Assembly (NCBI GenBank): GCA_963764305.1
Contig: CAVXSD010000010.1
Span: forward strand, 186,001-250,000
Reading direction: 5' to 3'
Source: Bog-473 sp963764305
GTDB taxonomy: Bacteria; Actinomycetota; Acidimicrobiia; Acidimicrobiales; RAAP-2
DNA: 64,000 bases
Shown here: in pieces, positions 57,081 through 64,000 of the stretch
Numbering within the stretch: position 1 is the stretch's first letter
How the letters are laid out: each line of letters begins with the position of its first letter
Notes under the pieces: model-generated
What the model was told of the DNA's origin: nothing
The model's database searches: none
What the model saw: only the letters and a program-made list of their open reading frames with translations
Program-made: the position numbers and the translations under genes

Positions 57081-58310
57081 GTGCTTCCGCCCTCCGTGTC
57101 TCGACACTGGCGTGTCGGGCGACGCAGTGGCGGTCTGTCCCTCGTCGTTGCTGCCCTGGCCGTCACCGCGTCGGGCTGTGGGGTCTCCGGACACCCGGGT
57201 GCATCCAAGGCCGCGCGCGTCCTCGGTGAGCCCAACGGCACGCCTCTCGCCGTTGGGCAACCGGCACCCTCGGGCACCGGAGAACTCGGTGCGGTGTCGT
57301 GCGCGACGGCTCGGCGCTGTTGGGCCGTGGGTGTCGCCGGGCCCAATCCGGCCCCGACGACCGGCGTCACGGTCATCGCCGCCACCACCAACGGCGGGGT
57401 GTCGTGGAAGGCGCAGCATGTCGCCGGAGGGATCACGCCGCAGCTGAGCGCTGTCTCCTGCCCCACCGCCACCGAGTGCCTGGCGGTCGGATCCAACGGG
57501 GCATCGTTGCCCGGAAGCGGCGTCGTCCTCTCGACCACCGATGCCGGCGCCACGTGGTCGGCCGCGTCGACACCGCAGAACGCCCTCCTTGTCTCGAGTG
57601 TGACCTGCGCCGGCCCGGCCGACTGCAGCGCCGTCGTCAACGACGGCACCTCGACGTGGTCCGCCCACACCGTCGACTTGGGTCAGAGCTGGGTGCGGGA
57701 GGGCAACCTTCCGGCACTCTTCCTGCCCGGGAACGATCTCACGTGCGTGGCGGGCGGTACCTGCATCGACGCCGGCTACGTCCCGACCAGCAATGGCCAC
57801 GGAGACGGAGCAGTCGCGGTGAGCGCCGACGGCGGCCAGACCTGGGCGTTGGCGATGGTGCCTTCAGGTGTTGGGGTGTTGCAGAGTACGGCTTGCCTCT
57901 CCGCCTCCGTCTGCCTTGCCGCGGGCACGACCGGGACGACGGTCAGCGACATCGTCCCTGCCAAGGGTGAGCTCCTCCGCAGCGCGGACGGGGGGCACAC
58001 GTGGGCGCCGGTGACCGGCGCAGTGCCGGTCGACGACGTCTACGGAGTGGCGTGCCCTTCGGCGACGCACTGCGTCATGGTCGGCACAAAATGGGCCGGT
58101 TTGCCGGCCGTCGGCGCGGGCGCGGTGGCCCAGAGCACCGATGCCGGGGGTACCTTCCAGAGCTCGGCGACGGCGTACATCCCCATCACGTTGACCGCGG
58201 TGGCCTGCCCGTCGACGGCCGGCTGCGTGGCCGTCGGGGGGGACACGGTGGCGCGGCTCGCGCTCTTCCAACCGAAGCGGCACCCCGAGCCTGCGGGAGC
58301 CAAGAGGTAG
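57081..58310 (+). CDS. Putative lipoprotein with YCF48/BNR-like beta-propeller
   Basis: A 409-residue exported protein. A basic N-terminus is followed by the hydrophobic GGLSLVVAALAVTASGCG, whose ASGC is a slightly unusual lipobox, so lipid attachment is likely but not certain. The rest consists of five or six repeats. Each pairs a VSCPTATECLAVGSNG-type strand with two cysteines and a TTDAGATWSAA-type Asp-box-like loop. Such repeats build sialidase- or YCF48-like propellers, and the paired cysteines probably form disulfides outside the cell. The ligand is unknown. Similar repeat proteins are often found in several copies in Acidimicrobiia. It is divergent from the MarP-like gene. Confidence 0.75.
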   Translation: MLPPSVSRHWRVGRRSGGLSLVVAALAVTASGCGVSGHPGASKAARVLGEPNGTPLAVGQPAPSGTGELGAVSCATARRCWAVGVAGPNPAPTTGVTVIAATTNGGVSWKAQHVAGGITPQLSAVSCPTATECLAVGSNGASLPGSGVVLSTTDAGATWSAASTPQNALLVSSVTCAGPADCSAVVNDGTSTWSAHTVDLGQSWVREGNLPALFLPGNDLTCVAGGTCIDAGYVPTSNGHGDGAVAVSADGGQTWALAMVPSGVGVLQSTACLSASVCLAAGTTGTTVSDIVPAKGELLRSADGGHTWAPVTGAVPVDDVYGVACPSATHCVMVGTKWAGLPAVGAGAVAQSTDAGGTFQSSATAYIPITLTAVACPSTAGCVAVGGDTVARLALFQPKRHPEPAGAKR

Positions 58311-58452
58311 CGGCGCGCCGGCGTGTCGCCAGAAGAAGGATCCCTAGTCAGGAGGGTTGCGCCCCCGTAGACTCGGGGTTGCCGGATCGAGGCTGTGTTG
58401 GAAGCGTGCGGGGGTGCGCGGACTCCCGTCGCCCGACCGATGGAGGAGTGCC

Positions 58453-59076
58453 ATGCCACAGACCTGCCCGCAGTGTCAGAGCGAGGCCGCCGACGGGGTG
58501 AGCGTCTGCCCGAGCTGTGGGGCGTCGCTGAGCACGGGCGCGAGGCCGACCCAGGACGCTCCACCCGTGAGTGCTGCGGCGCCGGCGGCGCCGGCGGCGC
58601 CGGCCGCGGCTGCACCGGCCGCAGCACCCGGCGCGTCGTCCATGCCGGCATACAAGTTCGATGCGGCCCGCTGGTCCACGGCGGACCGGATCGCCGGTGT
58701 GGCCACCGTCGTGCTGTTCATCTCGCTGTTCCTGTCGTGGTTCGGCATCAACGTCATCGGCATCACCGTGACCGCGAGCGGGGTGTCGGCCCACGGGTAC
58801 CTCTACATCGTGATGATCTTGTCGATTCTGATCGTCGCTTACCTCGTGCTACGCGCCGGCTGGGAGGAGTTGCCGGGCGGTATCAATCTTCCGCACCTCA
58901 CGACGATGATGGTTGCGACATTGGTCAACCTCGTCATCGTGTTCATCGCCTTCATCTTCAAGCCAGGTGGTTCAGGCGTCGGCTGGGAGTTCGGTGCCTT
59001 CCTCGCGCTGATCGCTGCCATTGTTGCCGCGGCGCCCTATGCGGTTCCGCAGCTGCGCGCCAAGACAATGGGCTGA
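58453..59076 (+). CDS. Zinc-ribbon membrane protein
   Basis: A 207-residue protein with an N-terminal double zinc knuckle (CPQC at 5-8, CPSC at 19-22). An Ala/Pro linker at about 40-62, encoded by a GCC-rich repeat, follows. Then come four membrane segments beginning with VATVVLFISLFLSWFGINVI. It resembles actinobacterial zinc-ribbon plus multi-spanning membrane proteins of unknown function. ATG 58453 has a strong GGAGGAG five bases upstream. It is a single gene between the propeller lipoprotein and a convergent oxidoreductase gene. Confidence 0.75.
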   Translation: MPQTCPQCQSEAADGVSVCPSCGASLSTGARPTQDAPPVSAAAPAAPAAPAAAAPAAAPGASSMPAYKFDAARWSTADRIAGVATVVLFISLFLSWFGINVIGITVTASGVSAHGYLYIVMILSILIVAYLVLRAGWEELPGGINLPHLTTMMVATLVNLVIVFIAFIFKPGGSGVGWEFGAFLALIAAIVAAAPYAVPQLRAKTMG

Positions 59077-59160
59077 TCAGCACGGCGCGCCGCGCCCGCA
59101 GTGATCGATGTCCGGGCGGGCGTGCGTGCGCGGGGGTGAGCCACCCCACGTCGGCGCTCG

Positions 59161-60088
59161 TCAGACGTTCGGCAGCACTTCCTCCGCCAGGAGGTCGATG
59201 TGGTCAAGGTCGTCGAGATCCAACACCTGGAGATAGACCGATTCGCGCGCCGATGGCGGAGAACTCCTGCAGCCGCGCCACCACCTCGTCCGGCGTTCCC
59301 GCCACCGCGTTGGCGCGCAACTCATCGGGCTTGCGGCCGATGTTCGCGGCGCGGCGCTCCACCTCCACGTCAGTGGCACCGCAACAGACGGTCTGCGCTG
59401 TCGAGAGCCGCAGCGTCCCGGGGTCACGCTCCCGGTCCGCGCAGGCGGCGCGGACTCTCCCGAACTGGGTCTCGGTGTCGGCGAGCGAGGAGAAGGGCAG
59501 GTTGAACTCGTCGGCGTAGGTCGCCGCGAGGCGGGGGGTCCGCTTGGCGCCGCCGCCGCCGACGATGAGCGGTGGGTGGGGCTGCTGGACGGGCTTGGGC
59601 AGCCCTGGGCTGCCCTTCAACCGGTAGTGCCGCCCGTCGAAGTCGAACGTCTCGCCGACCGGCGTGGCCCAGAGCCCGGTGAGGATGGCGAACTGCTCCT
59701 CGAGCCTCTCGAAACGCTCGCCGAGGGGCTGGAAGGGCACGCCGTAGGCGGTGTGCTCTGCGTCGTACCATCCGGCCCCCAGACCGATCTCGACGCGCCC
59801 GCCGCTCATGGCGTCCACCTGCGCCACTTCGACGGCGAGCAGTCCGGGCAGCCGGAACGTGGCCGAGGTCACGAGGGTGCCCAGACGGATCCGGTCGGTC
59901 TCGCGCGCGATGCCGGCCAGGGTGAGCCAGGAGTCAGTCGGGCCGGGCAGGCCATCGCCGCCCATGGCGAGGAAGTGGTCGGAGCGGAAGAACGCGTCGA
60001 AGCCGGCGACCTCGGCCGCCTGCGCCATCGCGAGCTGCTGTTCGTAGGACGCGCCCTGCTGGGGCTCCACGAAGATGCGGACCTTCAT
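59161..60088 (-). CDS. Luciferase-like F420/flavin-dependent oxidoreductase (frameshifted near 59253)
   Basis: A TIM-barrel enzyme of the luciferase-like monooxygenase family, about 308 residues after joining two frames. It has MKVRIFVEPQQGASYEQQLA, FRSDHFLAM, RLGTLVTSATFRLPG and GRVEIGLGAGWYDAEH. The last 30 residues (ESVYLQVLDLDDLDHIDLLA) lie in another frame after a one-base shift at about 59250-59256. Close relatives in actinobacteria use coenzyme F420; the motifs do not settle F420 against FMN. ATG 60088 has TAGCTT six bases upstream, pointing to a leaderless mRNA. It is divergent from a paralogue. Confidence 0.85.
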
Positions 60089-60094
60089 CAGCCC

Positions 60095-60100
60095 AAGCTA
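60095..60100 (-). promoter_or_regulatory. Candidate leaderless -10 box of the first luciferase-like gene
   Basis: TAGCTT on the minus strand stands six bases before ATG 60088. The divergent gene starts about 80 bp away. Confidence 0.42.
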
Positions 60101-60169
60101 ATGGACCGGCCTGCGCCCGGCCCAGGACTCGGCCCGCGCCGCCGTGCCCCGACGGGGCAAACTGCCGTG

Positions 60170-61030
60170 ATGGACATCGGAGTGATCTTCCCCCAGACCG
60201 AGGCGGGCGGTGACCCCGGCGCGGTGCGCGCCATCGGGCAGGCCGTCGCGGACCTGGGCTACACGCACCTGGCGGCGTACGACCACGTGCTCGGGGGGGA
60301 CACGGCCGTGCTCGGGGAGCTGGGTGGTCCCTACACGATCGACGACAGCTTCCGCGAGCCGTTGACCATGTTCGCCTACCTGGCCGGCTGCACGAACCTG
60401 GCCTTCGCCACCTCTATCCTCATCGGGCCGCAACGCCAGACGGCGCTGCTGGCCAAGCAGGCGGCCGAGGTCGACCTGCTCTGCGGCGGCCGCTTCCGGC
60501 TGGGGCTCGGCATCGGCTGGAACAAGCTCGAGTACGACGCGCTCGGCATGCCCTTCGAGCAGCGGGCGGCCATCCTGGAGGAGCAGGTCGACGTGTTGCG
60601 CGCCCTGTGGACGGAGCGGAGCGTCACCGTCGACGGCCGCTTCCACCACATCCGGGCGTCAGGGCTGGCCCCGCCCCCGATGCAGCGGCCGATCCCGATC
60701 TGGATCGGCGGCCACGCGCCGGCCGCGCTGCGCCGGGTGGGTCGCATCGCCGACGGCTGGTTCCCCATGGTCCGTCCCGGCGGCGGCCTGGAGCCCGCGC
60801 TCGAGATCATCCGTGAGGCCGGCGCCGAGGTCGGCCGTGACCTGTCGGATCTGGAGTTCGAGGGAAGGCTGGAATACGCCACTCGGGACCACGACAAGAT
60901 CGCCGAGCACGCGCGACGCTGGGCGGCGGCGGGGGCGACCCACCTGTCGCTCAACACGATGCACGCCGGCCTCGGTGACACCGACGCGCACGTCGGCGCG
61001 CTCGAGGAGATGGCGGAGGTCCTGCTGTAG
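60170..61030 (+). CDS. Luciferase-like F420/flavin-dependent oxidoreductase, TIGR03619-type
   Basis: A 286-residue paralogue of the divergent enzyme. The motifs are MDIGVIFPQTEAGGDPGAVR, AAYDHVLGG, NLAFATSILIGPQRQTALLA, GRFRLGLGIGWNKLEYDALG and PIPIWIGGHAPAALRRVGR. They match the probable F420-dependent oxidoreductase group common in actinobacteria. The substrate is unknown. The start is ATG 60170, with GTG 60167 in frame next to it; a CAAACT box six bases upstream suggests a leaderless start. The chrA gene follows after about 35 bp. Confidence 0.87.
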   Translation: MDIGVIFPQTEAGGDPGAVRAIGQAVADLGYTHLAAYDHVLGGDTAVLGELGGPYTIDDSFREPLTMFAYLAGCTNLAFATSILIGPQRQTALLAKQAAEVDLLCGGRFRLGLGIGWNKLEYDALGMPFEQRAAILEEQVDVLRALWTERSVTVDGRFHHIRASGLAPPPMQRPIPIWIGGHAPAALRRVGRIADGWFPMVRPGGGLEPALEIIREAGAEVGRDLSDLEFEGRLEYATRDHDKIAEHARRWAAAGATHLSLNTMHAGLGDTDAHVGALEEMAEVLL

Positions 61031-61065
61031 CGATCCGCCCGGCCGGCATCGTGCCAACATTGGCC

Positions 61066-62259
61066 ATGCCGGACGAGCCGGGGCCGGACGAACCCACGCC
61101 GGACGCCCGTCCCGACGTCGCACTGTCCACGATCGCCAAGGAATGGGGTCGCATCGGTTGCACCGGCTTCGGCGGTCCGCCGACCCACATCGCCATGTTG
61201 CGCCGCCTGGTTGTGGAGCGCCGGGAATGGATCGACGCGACGGAGTTCGAGGATGCCATCGCGGCGACGAACATCCTCCCGGGCCCGGCGTCGACGCAGC
61301 TCGCCATCTTCTGCGCCTGGCGTCTGCGCGGGGTGCGGGGCGCCGTGGTCGGCGGGGCCTGCTTCATCTGCCCGGGACTCGCCGCGATCATCGCTCTGGC
61401 CGCGGTGTTCCTCGCCTCCGCTCCGCCGATCTGGATCACGGGCGCGGCACTGGGCGCCGGGGCGGCGGTGGCGGCAGTCGCCGTCAACGCGGCCCTCGGC
61501 CTGCTCCCGGCGAGCTGGCGCCGAGCCGGCGACCTCCCGGCCCGGCGGCTGCGCTGGGTGGTGTACGCCCTGGTGGGCGGCGTGGCCGCGGCCACCGTGG
61601 GGACCTTCCTGGTGCTGGTCCTGATCGGCTGCGGCCTCGTCGAGGCGGCCGTCTCGGGCCGGCCGCGGCCACCGACGCGTCTGCCGGGCCTCATGGCGGC
61701 GCCGGTCGGCGTCGCGGCCGCCGGCGGGCTGGGCGCCCTGGCCTGGGTCGCGCTCAAGGTCGGGGCGTTGTCCTTCGGTGGGGGATTCGTGATCATCCCG
61801 CTCATGCAGGCCGACGCGGTGCACCACTACCACTGGATGACGAACAGCCAATTCCTCAACGCGGTGGCGCTCGGACAGATCACGCCCGGTCCCGTCGTGC
61901 AGACGATCGCGGTCGTCGGCTACGCGGCCGGGGGCGTCGGCGGGGCCCTGCTGGGAGCGCTGGTCGCGTTCACTCCCTCGTTCGCGTTCATCGTCGCCGG
62001 CGCCCGGCACTTCAGCGCGCTACGGACCAACCGCCTGGCCCGCTCCTTCCTGGGAGGGGCCGGCCCTGCGGCCATCGGGGCCATCGCCGGCGCGTCCATC
62101 CCACTCGCGCTGGCGCTCACGCACTGGTGGCAGGTCGTGCTGCTCGCCGGCGCGGCGGTGACGATCATCGGACTACGGCGGAGCGTCGTACTCACGCTTG
62201 TCGGCGCCGGCATCATCGGGGCTGTGGGCGCCGCCCTGGGGCTGCCCGTCGGGGCGTGA
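61066..62259 (+). CDS. chrA: Chromate transporter with two CHR domains
   Basis: A 397-residue polytopic membrane protein of the CHR family. The N-terminal CHR domain shows GCTGFGGPPTHIAMLRRLVV and NILPGPASTQLAIF. The C-terminal copy shows GALSFGGGFVIIPLMQADAV and NAVALGQITPGPVVQTIAVV. The long two-domain form exports chromate in proteobacteria; in many soil bacteria the physiological substrate is untested. The start ATG 61066 was preferred to GTG 61051 because CAACAT lies five bases before the ATG. No chrB regulator is nearby. Confidence 0.9.
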   Translation: MPDEPGPDEPTPDARPDVALSTIAKEWGRIGCTGFGGPPTHIAMLRRLVVERREWIDATEFEDAIAATNILPGPASTQLAIFCAWRLRGVRGAVVGGACFICPGLAAIIALAAVFLASAPPIWITGAALGAGAAVAAVAVNAALGLLPASWRRAGDLPARRLRWVVYALVGGVAAATVGTFLVLVLIGCGLVEAAVSGRPRPPTRLPGLMAAPVGVAAAGGLGALAWVALKVGALSFGGGFVIIPLMQADAVHHYHWMTNSQFLNAVALGQITPGPVVQTIAVVGYAAGGVGGALLGALVAFTPSFAFIVAGARHFSALRTNRLARSFLGGAGPAAIGAIAGASIPLALALTHWWQVVLLAGAAVTIIGLRRSVVLTLVGAGIIGAVGAALGLPVGA

Positions 62260-62407
62260 TCGGCGTGGCGGCCCGTCCGGGTACGTCCTGTTGCAACGAT
62301 GTCACCAGCGGGCGACGAATGGCCCGGTCCCCCCCGCCACGAAGATCCGCCTCGGGCCGGCGCGACGCCGGCACGGGGCGGCCCCCTGGCTTTGGCAGGA
62401 TGGGTGG

Positions 62408-63299
62408 GTGAGCGAGCACAGCGGCTATCCGGGCGCGCCGCCGGGCTGGTACCCCGATCCCGCCGGCGGCCCCGGTCAGCGCTGGTGGGACGGCTACGCC
62501 TGGTCGGAGGCCACCGTGCTCCCCGAGCACCCGCCCCCGCCACCGCCACCGCCGCCGTGGGCGGGCACGTCGGCGCCGCAGCGGCCGCCGGCCCAGGGGG
62601 CGCCCTTGGCCGTGGCATCGCAACAGCTCAGCACGCACGACACGGCACAGCGCGTCGAGGCCGAGCACCACATGGTGCCCGTAGCCCGCTTCGCCGTGGC
62701 GATGCCGGCCGTGTACTTCCTGGTCAGCCTCGTCCTCCAACGCGCCGAACGCGGACCAGTTGCGGTCGGCCGGCCACCAGTTCCGCATCGACTGGCACGA
62801 CGCGCAGAACGGTGTCACGCCGCCGCCGTACCACGCGCCGAGCAACTCGCTGACCCCGGTCGGCCTCCTCGTCGGGGCGGCCACCGTGGCCGCGGTGATC
62901 GTCGCCTGCATCTGGCAGCATCGGGCGGCATCGGCGGGGCGCGCCCTCGGCATCCCGTCCCGTCGCTCGCCGGCCTGGGGCGTCGGTTCGTGGTTCGTGC
63001 CCGTCGTCAACCTGTGGATGCCCTATTCCGCCATACGCGACTGCCTCCCACCCGACCACCCGCACCGACGCCGGGTCTTGCACTGGTGGATCGCCTGGCT
63101 CCTCACCGGATTCTTGAGCACGGTGGCCGCCGGCTCCGCCCTGTTCTCGACCGGGACGGCCCTCGTGCTGTCCATCCCCGCCGCGCTGGCCTGCCTGGCG
63201 GTCCTCGCCTGGGCTCCTGGGATCGTGCTGGCGATCGCGGCCTCCCATCAGGAGGCCCTGGACCAACAGGAGAGCGGAACCGGGTTGCTGAGGGGTTGA
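62408..63299 (+). CDS. DUF2510/DUF4328 membrane protein (frameshifted near 62745)
   Basis: Two frames combine to about 296 residues. From GTG 62408 the first reads a DUF2510 motif (PPGWYPDPAGGPGQRWWDGY), a proline-rich linker with a run of ten prolines, and the first membrane helix AVYFLVSLVLQ. After a one-base shift at about 62735-62750 the second frame continues QFRIDWHDAQNGV and further membrane helices with GSWFVPVVNLWMPYSAIRD, the mark of DUF4328. The function is unknown. A CAGGAT box lies six bases before the GTG. Confidence 0.78.
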
Positions 63300-63368
63300 C
63301 CAGGATCCCGGGCTGATTCTCAGCTTCTCAGCCACGGATCGTCTTTCTTGAACGAAAACAAACGAACT

Positions 63369-63423
63369 GTTCACCTCGCGATAGCACTCCTGTTGCCTGG
63401 CGTTCACCTTGCCTGGCTACGTT
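63369..63423 (+). promoter_or_regulatory. PHO-box-like direct repeats and -10 box upstream of pstB
   Basis: GTTCACCTCGC at 63369-63379 and GTTCACCTTGC at 63402-63412 are 33 bases apart, exactly three 11-base steps. A weaker unit with TTGCC lies between at 63391. Streptomyces PhoP binds 11-base direct repeats of consensus GTTCACC. TACGTT at 63418-63423 fits a -10 box seven bases before GTG 63431. The repeats are seen; control by a PhoP/RegX3-type regulator is inferred from them and from the gene. Confidence 0.6.
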
Positions 63424-63430
63424 CCAGAGG

Positions 63431-64000
63431 GTGGCCGACGGTGAGATCAACCGGACAAGTCTCAATCCCGTTACGACCGAGGTGCAGTCCGATGTCGACA
63501 GAGTGCTGCAGGCGCTCGACCCGGACGCGGCTCGCCCGGAGTGCGTCATGCGCTCCATCAATTTGGATCTGGGCTTCTCAGGCCGGACCGTGCTCGCCGA
63601 CATCAACGTCGACCTCAAGCGAGGCTCCATCACCGCGCTGATCGGACCCACCGGTTCGGGCAAGTCCACCTTCTTGCGCACGCTCAACCGGATGAACGAC
63701 CGCGTAGCCGGCTTCACGCGCGAGGGGGACGTCACCCTCGACGACGAGAGCCTGTGGGCGCAGCACGTCGACCTCCTGACACTACGGCGGCGGGTGGGCA
63801 TGGTGTTCCAGCGGCCGAACCCGTTCCCGATGTCGATCAAGGACAACGTGGTCGCCGGCGTCAAGGCACACCGCATCGCCAAGGGCAAGCAGCTCGATGT
63901 GGTGTGCGAGCGCCGGCTGAAGGAGGTCGGGTTGTGGGACGCCGTCAAGGACCGTCTCAACGATTCGCCTTTCCGGTTGTCGGGCGGTCAGCAACAGTTG
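63431..64000 (+). CDS. pstB: Phosphate ABC transporter ATP-binding protein PstB (partial, runs off the end)
   Basis: PstB powers high-affinity phosphate import through PstCA. 190 codons are present. Walker A reads LIGPTGSGKSTFLRTLNRMN, then the Q-loop in GMVFQRPNPFPMSI, and the ABC signature LSGGQQQ is reached at the window edge. These are PstB-specific sequences. The frame opens at GTG 63431, seven bases after a TACGTT box, giving a 39-residue extension before CVMRSINLDLGF. The alternative ATG 63548 falls inside the expected first beta-strand, so the GTG is preferred. pstS, pstC and pstA are not upstream, and phoU is 17 kb away. Confidence 0.93.
   Translation, partial: MADGEINRTSLNPVTTEVQSDVDRVLQALDPDAARPECVMRSINLDLGFSGRTVLADINVDLKRGSITALIGPTGSGKSTFLRTLNRMNDRVAGFTREGDVTLDDESLWAQHVDLLTLRRRVGMVFQRPNPFPMSIKDNVVAGVKAHRIAKGKQLDVVCERRLKEVGLWDAVKDRLNDSPFRLSGGQQQL

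Noticed and set aside
57018..57800. Extended N-terminus of the MarP-like protease
   Set aside because: The extra frame is the shadow of the divergent lipoprotein gene. GTG 57017 starts the first membrane helix and has a promoter box.

Overview
The window is a very GC-rich chromosomal segment from an actinobacterium. The best fit is an uncultured member of the class Acidimicrobiia, which is an inference. Pointers are the rplK-rplA-rplJ-rplL-rpoB-rpoC block with tRNA-Thr, tRNA-Met and tRNA-Trp around rpmG and secE, an ffs-dnaX-recR block, a RecBCD system, a CysNC fusion, two F420/flavin luciferase-like oxidoreductases, a MarP-type membrane protease and an MptB-like polyprenol-phosphate mannosyltransferase. 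It is housekeeping DNA, dense with genes on both strands. No prophage, insertion sequence, CRISPR array or secondary-metabolite cluster was seen.

Layout. 0-3.4 kb: two cyclophilins, then aspartokinase with an internal beta-subunit start and a SixA-like phosphatase. 3.4-7.4 kb: a less GC-rich accessory stretch with a GNAT, a DUF2510 membrane protein, short tandem repeats and a secreted quinoprotein-like propeller carrying a duplicated Ig-like module. 7.4-10.4 kb: thiolase, crotonyl-CoA carboxylase/reductase and an epimerase, which look like an ethylmalonyl-CoA module. 10.8-25.7 kb (minus strand): secE-nusG, ribosomal proteins, rpoBC and then cysD-cysNC for sulfate activation. 25.7-36 kb: tRNAs, rpmG, a second GNAT, MptB, YajQ, GtrA, a GH1 glucosidase, TesB, citrate synthase, an unknown membrane-anchored protein and a UDP-sulfoquinovose synthase homologue. 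36-51 kb: recC-recB-recD, rmuC, phoU, asd, recR, dnaX and the SRP RNA. 51-64 kb: two tRNA-Ser flanking tadA, a small charged protein, a metallo-beta-lactamase-fold protein, a GH15 enzyme, MarP, a propeller lipoprotein, a zinc-ribbon membrane protein, two divergent luciferase-like enzymes, a chromate transporter, a DUF4328 protein and the start of pstB behind a PHO-box-like repeat.

Three patterns run through the whole window. First, about fifteen genes lack a Shine-Dalgarno sequence and instead have a TAnnnT -10 box 6-9 bases before the start codon, the arrangement of leaderless mRNAs. Second, ten single-base frameshifts interrupt nine otherwise intact genes, including rpoC, nusG and recR, which points to residual indel errors in the assembly rather than to gene decay. 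Third, unrelated intergenic tandem repeats share a unit length of 14-15 bp.

Lysine and threonine precursor synthesis is split between lysC (1.6 kb) and asd (48 kb). Phosphate control appears as phoU (46.5 kb) and pstB (63.4 kb). DNA repair and replication accessory genes cluster between 36 and 51 kb.
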